Shown one piece after another: positions 4,548 through 13,509 of a DNA stretch of 30,405 nt. A model generated the notes under the pieces. That model did not search any database. It saw nothing but the letters and a program-made list of their open reading frames with translations, and had not been told where the DNA came from. The translations under genes were made by a program, and so were the position numbers. Each line of letters opens with the position of its first letter. Position 1 is the stretch's first letter. The DNA is from a virus, in the IMG/VR virus record IMGVR_UViG_3300037493_001899, positions 1 to 30,405 of that record; one strand, 5' to 3'.

Positions 4548-6764
4548 ATGGCAACATCACCTAGAACTTCTCCTTATAAAGAGACTGCATCCGAAAATGC
4601 AACTCCAGACAACATCCTTAAAGAAGAGGATAAAATTCAGTACGATAGTAAGTTAAAACCAAGCAGAGATGCAATACCTACCGCTGAAGAGGCTCTTAAA
4701 ATAGCAAATGCATTTGTACTTGCTAACAAAGGTCGGATAGATAGAGACGCATATATTGTTAAACAAAGGGGAAATGGCACACCTTATGACGCTGAGAAGT
4801 TAAAAAACAGTGGTGGTGGGTGGCAATCAAACATTTCTGCAGGATTTTTAGGTGCATTTGTTGCTAGAATCAGTCCTGCGTTCCTAAAAGCAGTAAATTC
4901 GTCTAAATCTGTCACTGCTGCAGGTATTCCAGAGGATTCTTATAAGACAAATGTATTCCAGGAGGATTTTACCAAGTTTTTAAGGAAGCAAGAAAACTAC
5001 CAAAACCTATTAACTGATATTATTGACGAGGATTCCTTATTAGGTCGTGCTGTATTGAGATATCCAGACAAATTTACTATTAGACCAAAGTTTTATAGTA
5101 CTTCTAACGCATTATTACCAGAGGGATGTAGTCAAAATGTTAATGAGATACCATTAATGGTCTTTGTAGACGCAACATTTGTACATGAATTTGTAGAAAT
5201 GATAAAAGACAAGGAAGTATCCGAAGTAAATGGCTGGGATATACCTAATTGTGTTGTAGCATTAAATAAAGCGACCTCCAAAGACGATAGAACACAAGAT
5301 AGGCATAGAGCTTATGAAGATTGGATTAGTCAAGGTGCATATACACAAACATTTGGAGAAGAGCAACCAAAAAAGGTATTAACCTACACAATTTTAGCAC
5401 AAGAACCAGACGAAGAGGGAAAAGTGTCAGAAATGACAGTGTTGCAAGATAAAGAAAAAGGTGGTGCATTAAAACTTTATTACCAAAAGAATAAATACGA
5501 GAAAATGAGTGATGCAGTCTGTTTATTCACCTATACAAGAGAAAACGGCACAGCACATGGTAGTAAAGGTCTAGGAAGATTAATTCTAAACCACCACGAA
5601 GCATATAATCGTAATTTTAATAAATTAGTAGATGATACCTTCCTAAATGGTATGAGATGTATTGAATTACCAGAGAGACAAAAACTAAATCTAGGGTTAA
5701 AGGTACAAAATCCATTTATTATTACTGGACCAGGAGTAAAATCAACTCCTATGAATTTAAATATTAATGTGGAGGCTTTTTATGCTGTAGTTAGACAAAT
5801 TACTACAATGGCAGAGCAAACAGCAGGGGCATATGTGCCTGCAACATTATTACCAACAGGAAGCTCAGATAAAACAGCTACAGAAGCAACAATTGAGAAA
5901 TCAGAACAGGAACAAATTAAAGAAGGTGTCTTGGGAAGGTTCTTAAGTCAATTTGGTGCATTTGTATGGACTCAGCAAAGAAGGATTTTAGATGCTGAAA
6001 CATACCTACCAGAGTGCAAAGAATTCCAAGCCTCATTAATTGAGAAAGGTCTAACTACAGAAGATTTTAAATTGCTTAGAGAATCCAATCCAATGGATAA
6101 TATTATTGACTACTCTGGAACAGCAAGAAATAGTAGAATTGCAAGTTTCTTCCAAAATGTAGGGAAAGGAAATCCAGCATACGACCAACAGAAGTTAGCA
6201 AAGCTTGTAGCAGAGGTATCGGTAGATAATCAATTTGCAGATGAGATATGCATTGTTAATTCTGATCCTAGTGTTGACGCAGATGCAATCAGAATGCAAG
6301 ATATGGAATCATCCTCAATGTTAGGTAGTGGATTGTATATTCCAACCTCTCCGCTTGATAATGATTTAGTCCACATGGCTGCAATGCAAGAGACAATGAC
6401 AGTATTTATGCAAAATACTCAGATGATGGATAAGAGCAAATTGAGTGGAATGCAAGCAATGTTAAAACATGCAGCTTCACATATTGAGCAAGCAAATGCT
6501 AAGGGTGTTAAAGGGAAAGAGATTAGTGGGTTCGAACAATTTTTAAAGGTTATTGTCAAACAATTACAAGACCATGTTAAACAATTGGAACAGCTCGGAA
6601 GCCAAGTCGCTTCAAAACTACCTCAGCTCCTCGGGGGGCAAGCTAATCAATTACCTCAGGGAGAATCCAGTGTACCAGTCGGAGGTGTCGGAAGCACGCC
6701 AGCTGGGGCAATTGGAGGGATGGAACAAGTGCCTCCAAATTCTGGAGTTACTAGCATTCTATGA
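4548..6764 (+). CDS. Portal protein (head-tail connector), 738 aa
   Basis: A long acidic protein placed immediately before a small overlapping gene and a coiled-coil scaffold candidate, the usual order for portal genes. It lacks membrane segments and is rich in helices. Segments such as YEDWISQGAYTQTFGEE, the GTAHGSKGLGRLILNHHEAYNR stretch and ATLLPTGSSDKTATEATIEK fit podovirus-type portals, in which the region after the last often contains ATE(A/V)...SE. The C-terminal 60 residues are Gly/Pro/Gln-rich and look disordered. It would form the dodecameric ring at one capsid vertex, through which terminase packages DNA. Upstream TAAATTTA and TAAAATAG are A/T boxes without a good -33 element. Identification is by context and general resemblance, not a unique motif. 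Confidence 0.72.
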   Translation: MATSPRTSPYKETASENATPDNILKEEDKIQYDSKLKPSRDAIPTAEEALKIANAFVLANKGRIDRDAYIVKQRGNGTPYDAEKLKNSGGGWQSNISAGFLGAFVARISPAFLKAVNSSKSVTAAGIPEDSYKTNVFQEDFTKFLRKQENYQNLLTDIIDEDSLLGRAVLRYPDKFTIRPKFYSTSNALLPEGCSQNVNEIPLMVFVDATFVHEFVEMIKDKEVSEVNGWDIPNCVVALNKATSKDDRTQDRHRAYEDWISQGAYTQTFGEEQPKKVLTYTILAQEPDEEGKVSEMTVLQDKEKGGALKLYYQKNKYEKMSDAVCLFTYTRENGTAHGSKGLGRLILNHHEAYNRNFNKLVDDTFLNGMRCIELPERQKLNLGLKVQNPFIITGPGVKSTPMNLNINVEAFYAVVRQITTMAEQTAGAYVPATLLPTGSSDKTATEATIEKSEQEQIKEGVLGRFLSQFGAFVWTQQRRILDAETYLPECKEFQASLIEKGLTTEDFKLLRESNPMDNIIDYSGTARNSRIASFFQNVGKGNPAYDQQKLAKLVAEVSVDNQFADEICIVNSDPSVDADAIRMQDMESSSMLGSGLYIPTSPLDNDLVHMAAMQETMTVFMQNTQMMDKSKLSGMQAMLKHAASHIEQANAKGVKGKEISGFEQFLKVIVKQLQDHVKQLEQLGSQVASKLPQLLGGQANQLPQGESSVPVGGVGSTPAGAIGGMEQVPPNSGVTSIL

Positions 6765-6840
6765 GGATGAAGTAAAAACTGAAAATCCCGAGTCAGATGT
6801 GCCAGATATTGTAAAAAAACAAGGCGTAGACTTTGACTAA
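6574..6840 (+). CDS. Small head-region protein overlapping the portal 3' end (88 aa)
   Basis: The frame runs 191 bases inside the portal gene and 76 bases beyond it, ending 15 bases before the scaffold start. From ATG 6574 it reads MLNNWNSSEAKSLQNYL, then a helical SEARQLGQLEGWNKCLQILELL and an acidic tail ending in GVDFD. The Trp-rich helix and the EA...G...G...CL..L pattern resemble small proteins that often follow portal genes. A TTG at 6553 would add seven residues, but the ATG is simpler. The shared DNA is richer in G+C than its surroundings, as expected where two frames are constrained. The function is unknown. Confidence 0.6.
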   Translation: MLNNWNSSEAKSLQNYLSSSGGKLINYLRENPVYQSEVSEARQLGQLEGWNKCLQILELLAFYEDEVKTENPESDVPDIVKKQGVDFD

Positions 6841-6855
6841 AAATAATTTTCACCT

Positions 6856-8250
6856 ATGAACACAAAAAATACCGAAACTGGACTATTAGATAGCCTTAAA
6901 GAATCAATGAAATCTGCAATTTTGGAAGAGTATCCAAATATCGAAGCGGACTTAGATCCCGAAAGAGAAGCCACCATTAAGGGTGAAGAGGAAGTAACTG
7001 AAACACCACCTGCTGAAGAAACTGTTGAGAAAACAGAAACACCACCTGCAGAAGGAACTGTTGAGACAGAGAAAAAGACTGAAACACCTGTTGAGAAAAC
7101 AGAAACTCCTACTGAAAAGAAATTAGATGAGCGTGTTGAGGAACTAATTAAAGCAGAACCTCCAGGGGGTGGACATGCTAGTGCTAAAACTGTTGCTAGC
7201 TGGAAAGAAGCTACAACTGCATTATCAGAATTAAAAACTGAAAAAACAGAATTATCTAAGAAAGTAATTGAATTAGAGAATGAGGTTAAAAAGGCAAAAG
7301 GATCTGTAGAGATTCCAGAAACCATTAAAACTGAATTAGAGTATCTTCGTAATAAGGTAGCAGAGACAGATTACAGTGCTTTACCAGAAATTAAGGAGAC
7401 ATATGATAAACCAATCACACAAGCTACAGAAGCAATTATTCAATTATTCCAAAAAGCACAGGATGAAAAACGCCCTCGTGCAGAAGGTGTTGCTGATAGA
7501 CTTCGTGAGACAATTAAAGAAGTAGGTATATTTGGGTTAGAATGGGATGGACTATTAGAAGCATGTGCCGCAAGTAAAACTTTATCTGTGCAAGAACGCA
7601 AAGCAATTGAAACTACATTAGGTTCTGCATTAGCTCTACAGCAAAAGAAAGACTCTGCAATTAAAGAAGCAGGTGGTAAACTAAAAGAAATGTCTGAGAA
7701 GACAAAAGCTGAAGAAGCTGTTGCTGCAGAAAAATGGAACAACGAGCGTAGGGAATACCTTGCTGGATTAGAAGGTGCTATTACTACAATGCGTAGTAAG
7801 AATCCAAATCTAAATCCACCTGTTGATCCAGGTGCTAAAGCAACACCAGAGCAAAAAGCAGAATACAAGCAAGCATTGGCAGATTATACTGCAGATGAAC
7901 AAGTATTCTTTAAATATGCGAATACATTCCTAAAAGGCAAGGGCATAGGTATTGAAAATGCTGAAAAGATTGGTACAATTACACCAGATGAATTTGTAAC
8001 CATATTTGAAGGCTTTGTTAATGCAAAGCAATCACAAAAGCAAATTGAATCATTAAATAATAAAATAACTGAATTAACTACTAAACTAGATAATTACAAA
8101 AAGGGTGGTTCAACATTACCAAGTAAGACTGTCTCTACACCTTCAGCAGGTACAGCTACAGCAAAAACAACAGCACCTAAAAATGCAAATGAAGCTCGTC
8201 AAGCAATGAAAGATTCACTAGCAGCATTAGGAAGAGGTGGAGAAGAATAA
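6856..8250 (+). CDS. Putative capsid scaffolding protein (464 aa)
   Basis: Lies downstream of the portal and upstream of the capsid gene. Residues 45-90 are low complexity: repeats of TETPPAEETVEK-like units made almost wholly of T, E, P, K and V. Residues about 105-155 and 390-425 form heptad-like coiled coils, and the rest is highly charged and helical. The C-terminus is Ala/Lys-rich. This composition (acidic, extended N-terminus; coiled coil; basic-tinged C-terminus) is typical of scaffolds that template capsid assembly and are then removed, but scaffold sequences diverge too fast for a motif-based call. No protease motif is seen. Confidence 0.6.
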   Translation: MNTKNTETGLLDSLKESMKSAILEEYPNIEADLDPEREATIKGEEEVTETPPAEETVEKTETPPAEGTVETEKKTETPVEKTETPTEKKLDERVEELIKAEPPGGGHASAKTVASWKEATTALSELKTEKTELSKKVIELENEVKKAKGSVEIPETIKTELEYLRNKVAETDYSALPEIKETYDKPITQATEAIIQLFQKAQDEKRPRAEGVADRLRETIKEVGIFGLEWDGLLEACAASKTLSVQERKAIETTLGSALALQQKKDSAIKEAGGKLKEMSEKTKAEEAVAAEKWNNERREYLAGLEGAITTMRSKNPNLNPPVDPGAKATPEQKAEYKQALADYTADEQVFFKYANTFLKGKGIGIENAEKIGTITPDEFVTIFEGFVNAKQSQKQIESLNNKITELTTKLDNYKKGGSTLPSKTVSTPSAGTATAKTTAPKNANEARQAMKDSLAALGRGGEE

Positions 8251-8251
8251 T

Positions 8252-9361
8252 ATGAGTGATCAAGATGGATTAGGTCCAGAAGGACCAGCATTAGTAATGA
8301 AAACAAAAAATGGTAGTATAGTACCTATCCCTCGTCAAGTAGGTGGGGGATATGTACCACTAGCAAATCGTATACATCGTCCACCAGGATATGTACCACC
8401 AAAGCCTAAACAAGCAAGTGTAGTAGTAGAACCTACTCCTACACCAGCACCTGTACAGCAAGTAATTGAACCTGTACAACAAATATCTTCTACGCAGAGA
8501 AGTACAGTTATTAAACCGAAGTTTCAAGTACCTGTAATGCGTAAGACAAAAGAGGTTAAGGCTTTAGAACCTACATGTCCAGTAGAGACTATTGTTGAGA
8601 CTCCAGAGATGGACTTTTCAGATTGTAAAGTAGAAGAAAACCTACCTGTAGTACAAGACACAGCAAAGCAAGTAATGATACTTCGTCCAGCCTATAAAAT
8701 GACAGATGAGTTAGTATCATATGTGACAATGGCATTGTACGATAAAAGCAGTATGAAGTTTGAGGTTCGTAGAAATGACGCAGTAATATTTCACAGTAGG
8801 AATATGCTAGCAGACATATTTATGAAAAGTGGGTATGAGTGGTCTTTGTGGTGGGATGATGATATGATTCCATCAGTAGGCAATGCGGCATGGAGTAAAG
8901 CCAATATACCTGCAATTCCTAAATCTTATCCGGATAATTATTTAAATTTGAATCCAATTAAACGGTTACTACAACATAATAAGTCAATTATTGGTGGATT
9001 ATATTTTGGTAGGACTGGTAGACATGGGGCAATCTGTCAAAGGACAGCAGAAGACAACCAGATATTTCAACAAGTGCCAGATAATAGTATTCTAGCTCGT
9101 AAATGGGTCGGTACAGGATTTTTACTGGTACATAGATCAGTATACGAATCTATACAGGCACAGTTTCCTGAATTAGCACCTAAAGATAGTCCTAATCATT
9201 GGGAAAAAGTATGGGATTATTTCCGTCCTTCAGAACAGCAAGCAGAAGATGTTTCTTTCTGTCAAAGGGCATTGGAATGTGGACATCAGCCATATGTAGA
9301 TTTAGGAAATGTAGTTTTCCATTTAGGTAATTACGCCTATGGACCTTGGAATCAAATATAA
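8252..9361 (+). CDS. Glycosyltransferase, GT-A fold with DDD motif (369 aa)
   Basis: The start is taken at ATG 8252, one base after the scaffold stop; a GTG at 8237 would overlap the scaffold. Residues 1-135 form a Pro/Val/Gln-rich linker-like region. The catalytic part begins near VMILRPAYKMTDELVSYV. It carries WWDDDMI near residue 201, the metal- and nucleotide-sugar-binding DxD site of GT-A enzymes. KWVGTGFLLVHRSVYE and EDVSFCQRALECGHQPYVDLG follow, typical of GT2-like and related families. It would transfer a sugar from a nucleotide donor; the acceptor is unknown. Its place between scaffold and capsid genes suggests virion protein glycosylation, and the disordered N-terminus may tether it to the prohead. 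Confidence 0.75.
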   Translation: MSDQDGLGPEGPALVMKTKNGSIVPIPRQVGGGYVPLANRIHRPPGYVPPKPKQASVVVEPTPTPAPVQQVIEPVQQISSTQRSTVIKPKFQVPVMRKTKEVKALEPTCPVETIVETPEMDFSDCKVEENLPVVQDTAKQVMILRPAYKMTDELVSYVTMALYDKSSMKFEVRRNDAVIFHSRNMLADIFMKSGYEWSLWWDDDMIPSVGNAAWSKANIPAIPKSYPDNYLNLNPIKRLLQHNKSIIGGLYFGRTGRHGAICQRTAEDNQIFQQVPDNSILARKWVGTGFLLVHRSVYESIQAQFPELAPKDSPNHWEKVWDYFRPSEQQAEDVSFCQRALECGHQPYVDLGNVVFHLGNYAYGPWNQI

Positions 9362-9365
9362 AATT

Positions 9366-9749
9366 ATGAAATCAGACGAAATACGACAACTATTAGTAGA
9401 CAAAGCAGAAATACCTCTTAGATTATTTGTAGCAGCTAATCTAAAAAAGGAATTTCCTATCAATGAAACAACTGTAGAGCTAACTGACGATGCAGAAATC
9501 ACAGTGACGCACATAACAGAAGGAAAAAGAGAGAAAAAACTCATTGCTTTAGTATATCCAAGTGAAAAACAAGTATTAAAAGGTTTTTTAGCGCAACAAA
9601 ATGCTAATGGTAAGCTTTGGATATTCCAAATTTCCACTGGATGGATAGAATTTTTTAACAATCATGCATTAGAGGTACTAAAAGATGTCGAAACTAGCAA
9701 CAATAATAACAACATTCAAGAGACCACAGTACCTACAGAGGGCAATTGA
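9366..9749 (+). CDS. Unknown protein (127 aa)
   Basis: ATG 9366 follows the preceding stop by 4 bases in the recurring AAAATTATG context; an in-frame TTG at 9339 lies inside the glycosyltransferase gene and was not used. The product is a mixed alpha/beta soluble protein with a central KREKKLIALVYPSEKQVL segment, an aromatic patch (KLWIFQISTGWIEFF) and a low-complexity Asn-rich tail. The tail-coding DNA (9685-9749) doubles as the start of the next glycosyltransferase. No family recognised. Sitting between two glycosyltransferases, it may assist them, but nothing in the sequence shows this. Confidence 0.7.
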   Translation: MKSDEIRQLLVDKAEIPLRLFVAANLKKEFPINETTVELTDDAEITVTHITEGKREKKLIALVYPSEKQVLKGFLAQQNANGKLWIFQISTGWIEFFNNHALEVLKDVETSNNNNNIQETTVPTEGN

Positions 9750-11964
9750 TTCAACAATTGCTTTCTTTGGGTCAGAACATGAAATAATAGTAAGCTCAGC
9801 AGGATACAATGGAGAAGACATTGAAATCTGTAAAGATAAAGCTAGACTTGTTTCTTATAAAGGTGATCCAGGTGGTTGTAATTCTCTTTGGTTAAGGGGT
9901 GTATACCAAACAGACGCTGAATTCATTCATATTCTACATGATGATGATTATTATAATGAGTTAGAGAAAGATAATTTTAATCTAGCATTAGATTGTCTAC
10001 AAGAGGGAGTAATTCCACTATGGGATGGGCTAACACATTTTGAATCTAACGGATATGAACATAGAATTAGGCATTTAATACAAGATTATGGTGATTTACC
10101 TAGTATTGAAGCCAGTAAGCATTTACAACAATTTGGTGGTCTAACTATTAGTCCAATCTGTACACTATTGCACAGAGAGACTGCTTTAAATACTTTAAAA
10201 CGAGCAGAAGTCTTATTAAAAGATTGTAGTAGTAGGAAAGGTATGATGATAGGCAATGACCTATGGCTACACCTAACTAATTTCCAAAAGTTTAATAAGG
10301 TAAGATACTTTGAAAATATGTTTACTGTCTTTGGACATCACGACGGTTCAGAGACTGCAGCTAATGGCAATGCTTTAATTAAGTATTATGATATGGCAAG
10401 GAATATTTGGAAAAATGGTGGAAATACAAATAAGCCAAATGCAATCCACCTAGTACATGGTGAAATGTATCCGCTAGCTCAGAGGGCAAAGAATATTAAT
10501 GAAGTAAAGTATGACAAAGAAACTGTACGATATGAGGCATTACCAGAAATTGAGATAGATACACAATTACACACACCTACCATTAATTCATTAGTTGAGG
10601 AAACATGTAATAAAATAAATAATGAAGATATTATAGTGTATACTAATGGAGATATTATTTTATGTGATAATTTCTATGTAGAACTAAAAAAGGAATTCAA
10701 TACCTGTGGCTGGAGTCATAGAATAAATATTGGAGATGAATTAAATATTTATCCAAGACGAATAAATTATGATTTATATCCAGGAGCAGATTTATTTGCA
10801 TTTACCAAAAACTGGTGGTTACAAAACAAGGAATTCATACCTACATTATTAATTGGATATGAGGCGTGGGATACTGTCTTTATGCATAGGATGAAATTCA
10901 CAGGTGGTAAAGAAATAAAAGGATTGTCTTATCATATAAATCATCAATCACATTGGGAACAGCCACAAAATAGACATAGTGACAATGGGCAAATATTTAA
11001 TAGGAATGCAGCCAAAGATTATTTAATTAGAGCTGGAGTATATAACGGACAATACGAAGAAGGAGTAGTAGAATGCGAATTATTAGCAAAACCAATTAGA
11101 CAGTCAGTACAATCACCTAGTATACCAGTAGCCTCAGTAATTACAGCAAGACCAAGGTTTGTACAGCCACCAGCACCTAAAGCTCAATTACCAGATATTG
11201 CAAAAATTCATAGAGATGGATTATTTTTTAAAGAAGTTAAATCAGCCAATAAACTGACTCCAATTATTTTGGCATTACAATATTATAAGGGTGATCAATA
11301 TGCTGCAGAAAAGCTAATGAGGTTAATTGCCGATATAGAGTATGAAAAGAATTTAACAGATACTTTTCTAATTGTACATAGGTTCGATAGTCCAGCACCT
11401 AACCCAGAAACAATTAACCATTTAAAAACTAAATTTGCAAATGTAGTAATTAGGAGAGGTGCAAGAAATGTCAAAGGACATCCAGGCGGATGCAATGCGT
11501 TGTGGTGCGATACAATGGTTAATGCAAATGAAATAGGTAGAAATCGTAGAATTGATTTTATATTTACTTTTGAGGCAGATTGTGTACCTCTAAAACAAGA
11601 TTGGATAAAACATTTGAGACAAGTAGCTTTTGACGCAAAGCGTGATAATATTAAAGTTACAGGGTATTTAAATCCATCAAGTGGAAATGTTATTGAACAT
11701 ATAAATGGAAATGCTTTATTTTCTACAAAATTATTATTAGATTTTCCACAACTACTTAATTGCCCAGAAAATGATCCTTGGGATTTATGGAGTGTAAAAT
11801 TCTATAGTAGACATTGGAGAGGTAATTCGTTTATATTCAATGCTTATCGAAAGATTGGATTTACAGATGAGCAATTTTTAGACCTACAAAAAAAGGGATA
11901 TGCTCTTGTGCATGGTATACGAGATGATAATGGATTAGAGTTTATTAGAAAGATTATCTCTTGA
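9685..11964 (+). CDS. Multi-domain glycosyltransferase (759 aa), at least two GT-A modules
   Basis: Module 1 (residues 1-240) opens with KLATIITTFKRPQYLQRAI, the start of a GT2 fold, and has HILHDDDYY with the DDD site at 86-88. A middle module (about 250-450) contains EDIIVYTNGDIIL near 313-325, resembling a nucleotide-sugar-binding strand. A Pro-rich linker lies near 460-500. Module 3 (about 500-759) has FLIVHRFDSP and FIFTFEADCVPL near 625-636, where EAD may serve as DxD. PGGCN(S/A)LW appears in module 1 (62-69) and module 3 (about 600), indicating related modules. It would add one or more sugars to an unknown acceptor. The first 65 bases overlap the preceding gene. Confidence 0.8.
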   Translation: MSKLATIITTFKRPQYLQRAIDSTIAFFGSEHEIIVSSAGYNGEDIEICKDKARLVSYKGDPGGCNSLWLRGVYQTDAEFIHILHDDDYYNELEKDNFNLALDCLQEGVIPLWDGLTHFESNGYEHRIRHLIQDYGDLPSIEASKHLQQFGGLTISPICTLLHRETALNTLKRAEVLLKDCSSRKGMMIGNDLWLHLTNFQKFNKVRYFENMFTVFGHHDGSETAANGNALIKYYDMARNIWKNGGNTNKPNAIHLVHGEMYPLAQRAKNINEVKYDKETVRYEALPEIEIDTQLHTPTINSLVEETCNKINNEDIIVYTNGDIILCDNFYVELKKEFNTCGWSHRINIGDELNIYPRRINYDLYPGADLFAFTKNWWLQNKEFIPTLLIGYEAWDTVFMHRMKFTGGKEIKGLSYHINHQSHWEQPQNRHSDNGQIFNRNAAKDYLIRAGVYNGQYEEGVVECELLAKPIRQSVQSPSIPVASVITARPRFVQPPAPKAQLPDIAKIHRDGLFFKEVKSANKLTPIILALQYYKGDQYAAEKLMRLIADIEYEKNLTDTFLIVHRFDSPAPNPETINHLKTKFANVVIRRGARNVKGHPGGCNALWCDTMVNANEIGRNRRIDFIFTFEADCVPLKQDWIKHLRQVAFDAKRDNIKVTGYLNPSSGNVIEHINGNALFSTKLLLDFPQLLNCPENDPWDLWSVKFYSRHWRGNSFIFNAYRKIGFTDEQFLDLQKKGYALVHGIRDDNGLEFIRKIIS

Positions 11965-11990
11965 CATTAATTTCGTTAAAGCTAAATTTG
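11961..11990 (+). promoter_or_regulatory. Capsid-gene promoter, TTG-N19-TAAATTTG
   Basis: TTG at 11961-11963 begins on the stop codon of the glycosyltransferase. TAAATTTG at 11983-11990 is a perfect TAnnTTTG box with a 19-base spacer. The bases AAAGC just before the box also occur in the fibre promoter near 13510. Transcription would begin near 11997, giving a leader of about 200 bases before the capsid ATG. Confidence 0.6.
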
Positions 11991-11996
11991 AAGGTA

Positions 11997-12199
11997 TAGA
12001 CTCTACGCCTGGTTAGTCGCTGGCATCGGCTCTAAATTTAAGTACAAATGGTTAGCCTCGTTTGGAAAACAAAAAAACATCTCTACAGGGTGGCTCAGAT
12101 GAGTGAATTGTAATCCAAACGAGTATTAGTTAGTAGCTCACATAATTACTAACTGACCTACCAGATCAGGTTTATTTTTCTGGAAAAAAACCAAAACAT
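11997..12199 (+). ncRNA. Structured 5' leader of the capsid mRNA
   Basis: No gene fits here, but several helices do. CTCGTTTGGA (12057-12066) pairs perfectly with TCCAAACGAG (12114-12123). Inside it CATCT (12078-12082) pairs with AGATG (12097-12101). AGTTAGTA (12128-12135) pairs perfectly with TACTAACT (12147-12154). CCAGA (12161-12165) pairs with TCTGG (12179-12183), followed by an A-run and the ATG. It is likely to stabilise the capsid mRNA or control its translation. A free small RNA or a protein-binding site is also possible. The boundaries are approximate. Confidence 0.5.
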
Positions 12200-13444
12200 A
12201 TGGCCGAATGCACACAAGCACAATTAATAGACTTCGCACAGAAGAACAACAGCGCGATTACGCAAACTGTTGGACTCATCCTTGCAAAAGTAAATCCATG
12301 GGCAAGCATCTTCAAAGCATCAACTTGGCAGGGTGGTCTTGCGACCGTCCACCGCGTTGTTGTTGGTAGAGATGCCGCTCCCGCTAATCCTCAAAGCATC
12401 GTTGCTCCTTCCTTTACTGCGATTGAGCAAATGTGCACACCAGCTCTAGATGAAGACAAAGTAGGTACAACCTCCTTTGATGTCATTTTGGAAGAATTCG
12501 TAGGTCGTGGTCCAGGCGTATGCTTGAACTTAGGCTTCAATGCGTTCCAAAAGTCCTTCGACTTGGCTGTTGATTCAATCACAAAACTAGTCAAAGATAT
12601 CACTGTTGCTGACAATCGTTATCAAGCTCTTGCTCTTAGTGGCATTAAGGTTGTAACTGATTCTGCAACTGGTTTCTATGATCGTATCACTGGTGACGAG
12701 TTTGCCCTTGCAACTCCATTTGCTCCAGGTGTAACTCCAGATGGTGTCCCTACCTTTAAGGAAGTCAAACGCATAGCTCAGTATTTAACCACTGATTTAG
12801 GTGCAGAGACCTTCTCACAGGACATGAAAGCTGATGGTACTCCAATTGGTGCAAACATCAAAGTCATCGCAGGTGAAGAAGTACTAGACAAATTCCGTGA
12901 TCAACTAGGCGTCAAGGAATCCTACTACTACCTAGCTGCTGGTGGTTTCAAGTATGCTAACGAAGTCATTCAGTCTTATGACTTTGAAGGTCCTTACCAA
13001 GGCATCGGGTTCGCAAGTGATCCACAACCTCTCCGCTTGAACACAATTCCTGTGGACGGTGTTATCACTGAAGCAGACCTAATTGCTCCAAAAATCCCTG
13101 CAGGTGCAGACAACGGTGGAACAATCAACAAGCACAATCCTGCATACAGCAAAGCAAAGTATGAGCTATTGTTCATGATAATTGGACCAGACTCCTTCGA
13201 ACGCCAAATCCCAAGTCGTATGACTAAGTTAGGTACAAAAGGAATTAGCTTCCCTGATGCAATTGCTCCAGGCGAAATTAAATTCTTCGTGCCACAAGGT
13301 GCATGCGATGGATTACAGCGTGTTGGACAGCACTGGTATTCAATCCAAAGGGCAATTGAACCACACAAACCTCACTACATCGCAGCTGTCTTGTTCAAGC
13401 GTTGCAATGCAAGTGACCTAAGCTACTGCGACACAAGTCTCTAA
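12200..13444 (+). CDS. Major capsid protein (414 aa)
   Basis: It has its own promoter, a long leader and a strong terminator, as expected of the most abundant virion protein. Codon use differs clearly from its neighbours: many C-ending codons and higher G+C, a sign of very high expression. The product has the length and composition of HK97-fold capsid proteins. It begins with a helical segment (MAECTQAQLIDFAQ...), followed by beta-rich stretches, a long helix near residues 105-130 and a Cys-containing C-terminus. No unique motif is recognised, so the call rests on position after portal and scaffold and on expression signs. It could carry the sugars added by the glycosyltransferases encoded just upstream. 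Confidence 0.72.
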   Translation: MAECTQAQLIDFAQKNNSAITQTVGLILAKVNPWASIFKASTWQGGLATVHRVVVGRDAAPANPQSIVAPSFTAIEQMCTPALDEDKVGTTSFDVILEEFVGRGPGVCLNLGFNAFQKSFDLAVDSITKLVKDITVADNRYQALALSGIKVVTDSATGFYDRITGDEFALATPFAPGVTPDGVPTFKEVKRIAQYLTTDLGAETFSQDMKADGTPIGANIKVIAGEEVLDKFRDQLGVKESYYYLAAGGFKYANEVIQSYDFEGPYQGIGFASDPQPLRLNTIPVDGVITEADLIAPKIPAGADNGGTINKHNPAYSKAKYELLFMIIGPDSFERQIPSRMTKLGTKGISFPDAIAPGEIKFFVPQGACDGLQRVGQHWYSIQRAIEPHKPHYIAAVLFKRCNASDLSYCDTSL

Positions 13445-13470
13445 TAGCGTAAGTTAAACAATCAACAAAA

Positions 13471-13505
13471 GAGCCTCCTAGATAAAAACTAGGAGGCTTT
13501 TTATT
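13471..13505 (+). terminator. Strong Rho-independent terminator after the capsid gene
   Basis: GCCTCCTAG (13473-13481) and CTAGGAGGC (13489-13497) form a perfect 9-bp GC-rich stem with a 7-base loop, followed by a T-run. It isolates the capsid transcript from the fibre genes. Confidence 0.9.
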
Positions 13506-13509
13506 GTTA

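Noticed and set aside
8237-8251. Earlier non-ATG starts (GTG 8237, TTG 9339, TTG 15789, ATA 19072, TTG 6553)
   Set aside because: Each would extend the gene into the preceding coding sequence, while an ATG lies at or just after the previous stop in the usual A/T context.
9725-9749. Recurring CCTACAGAGG (near 9730, 19393 and 28440) as a regulatory repeat
   Set aside because: All three copies lie inside coding sequence and encode PTE-type residues. The match is about 10 bases and is explained by similar codons.
12161-12183. CCAGA/TCTGG hairpin before the capsid gene as a Rho-independent terminator
   Set aside because: The stem is only 5 bp, the T-run is in the loop, and A residues follow. It would also cut off the capsid gene from its promoter. 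It was kept only as leader structure.
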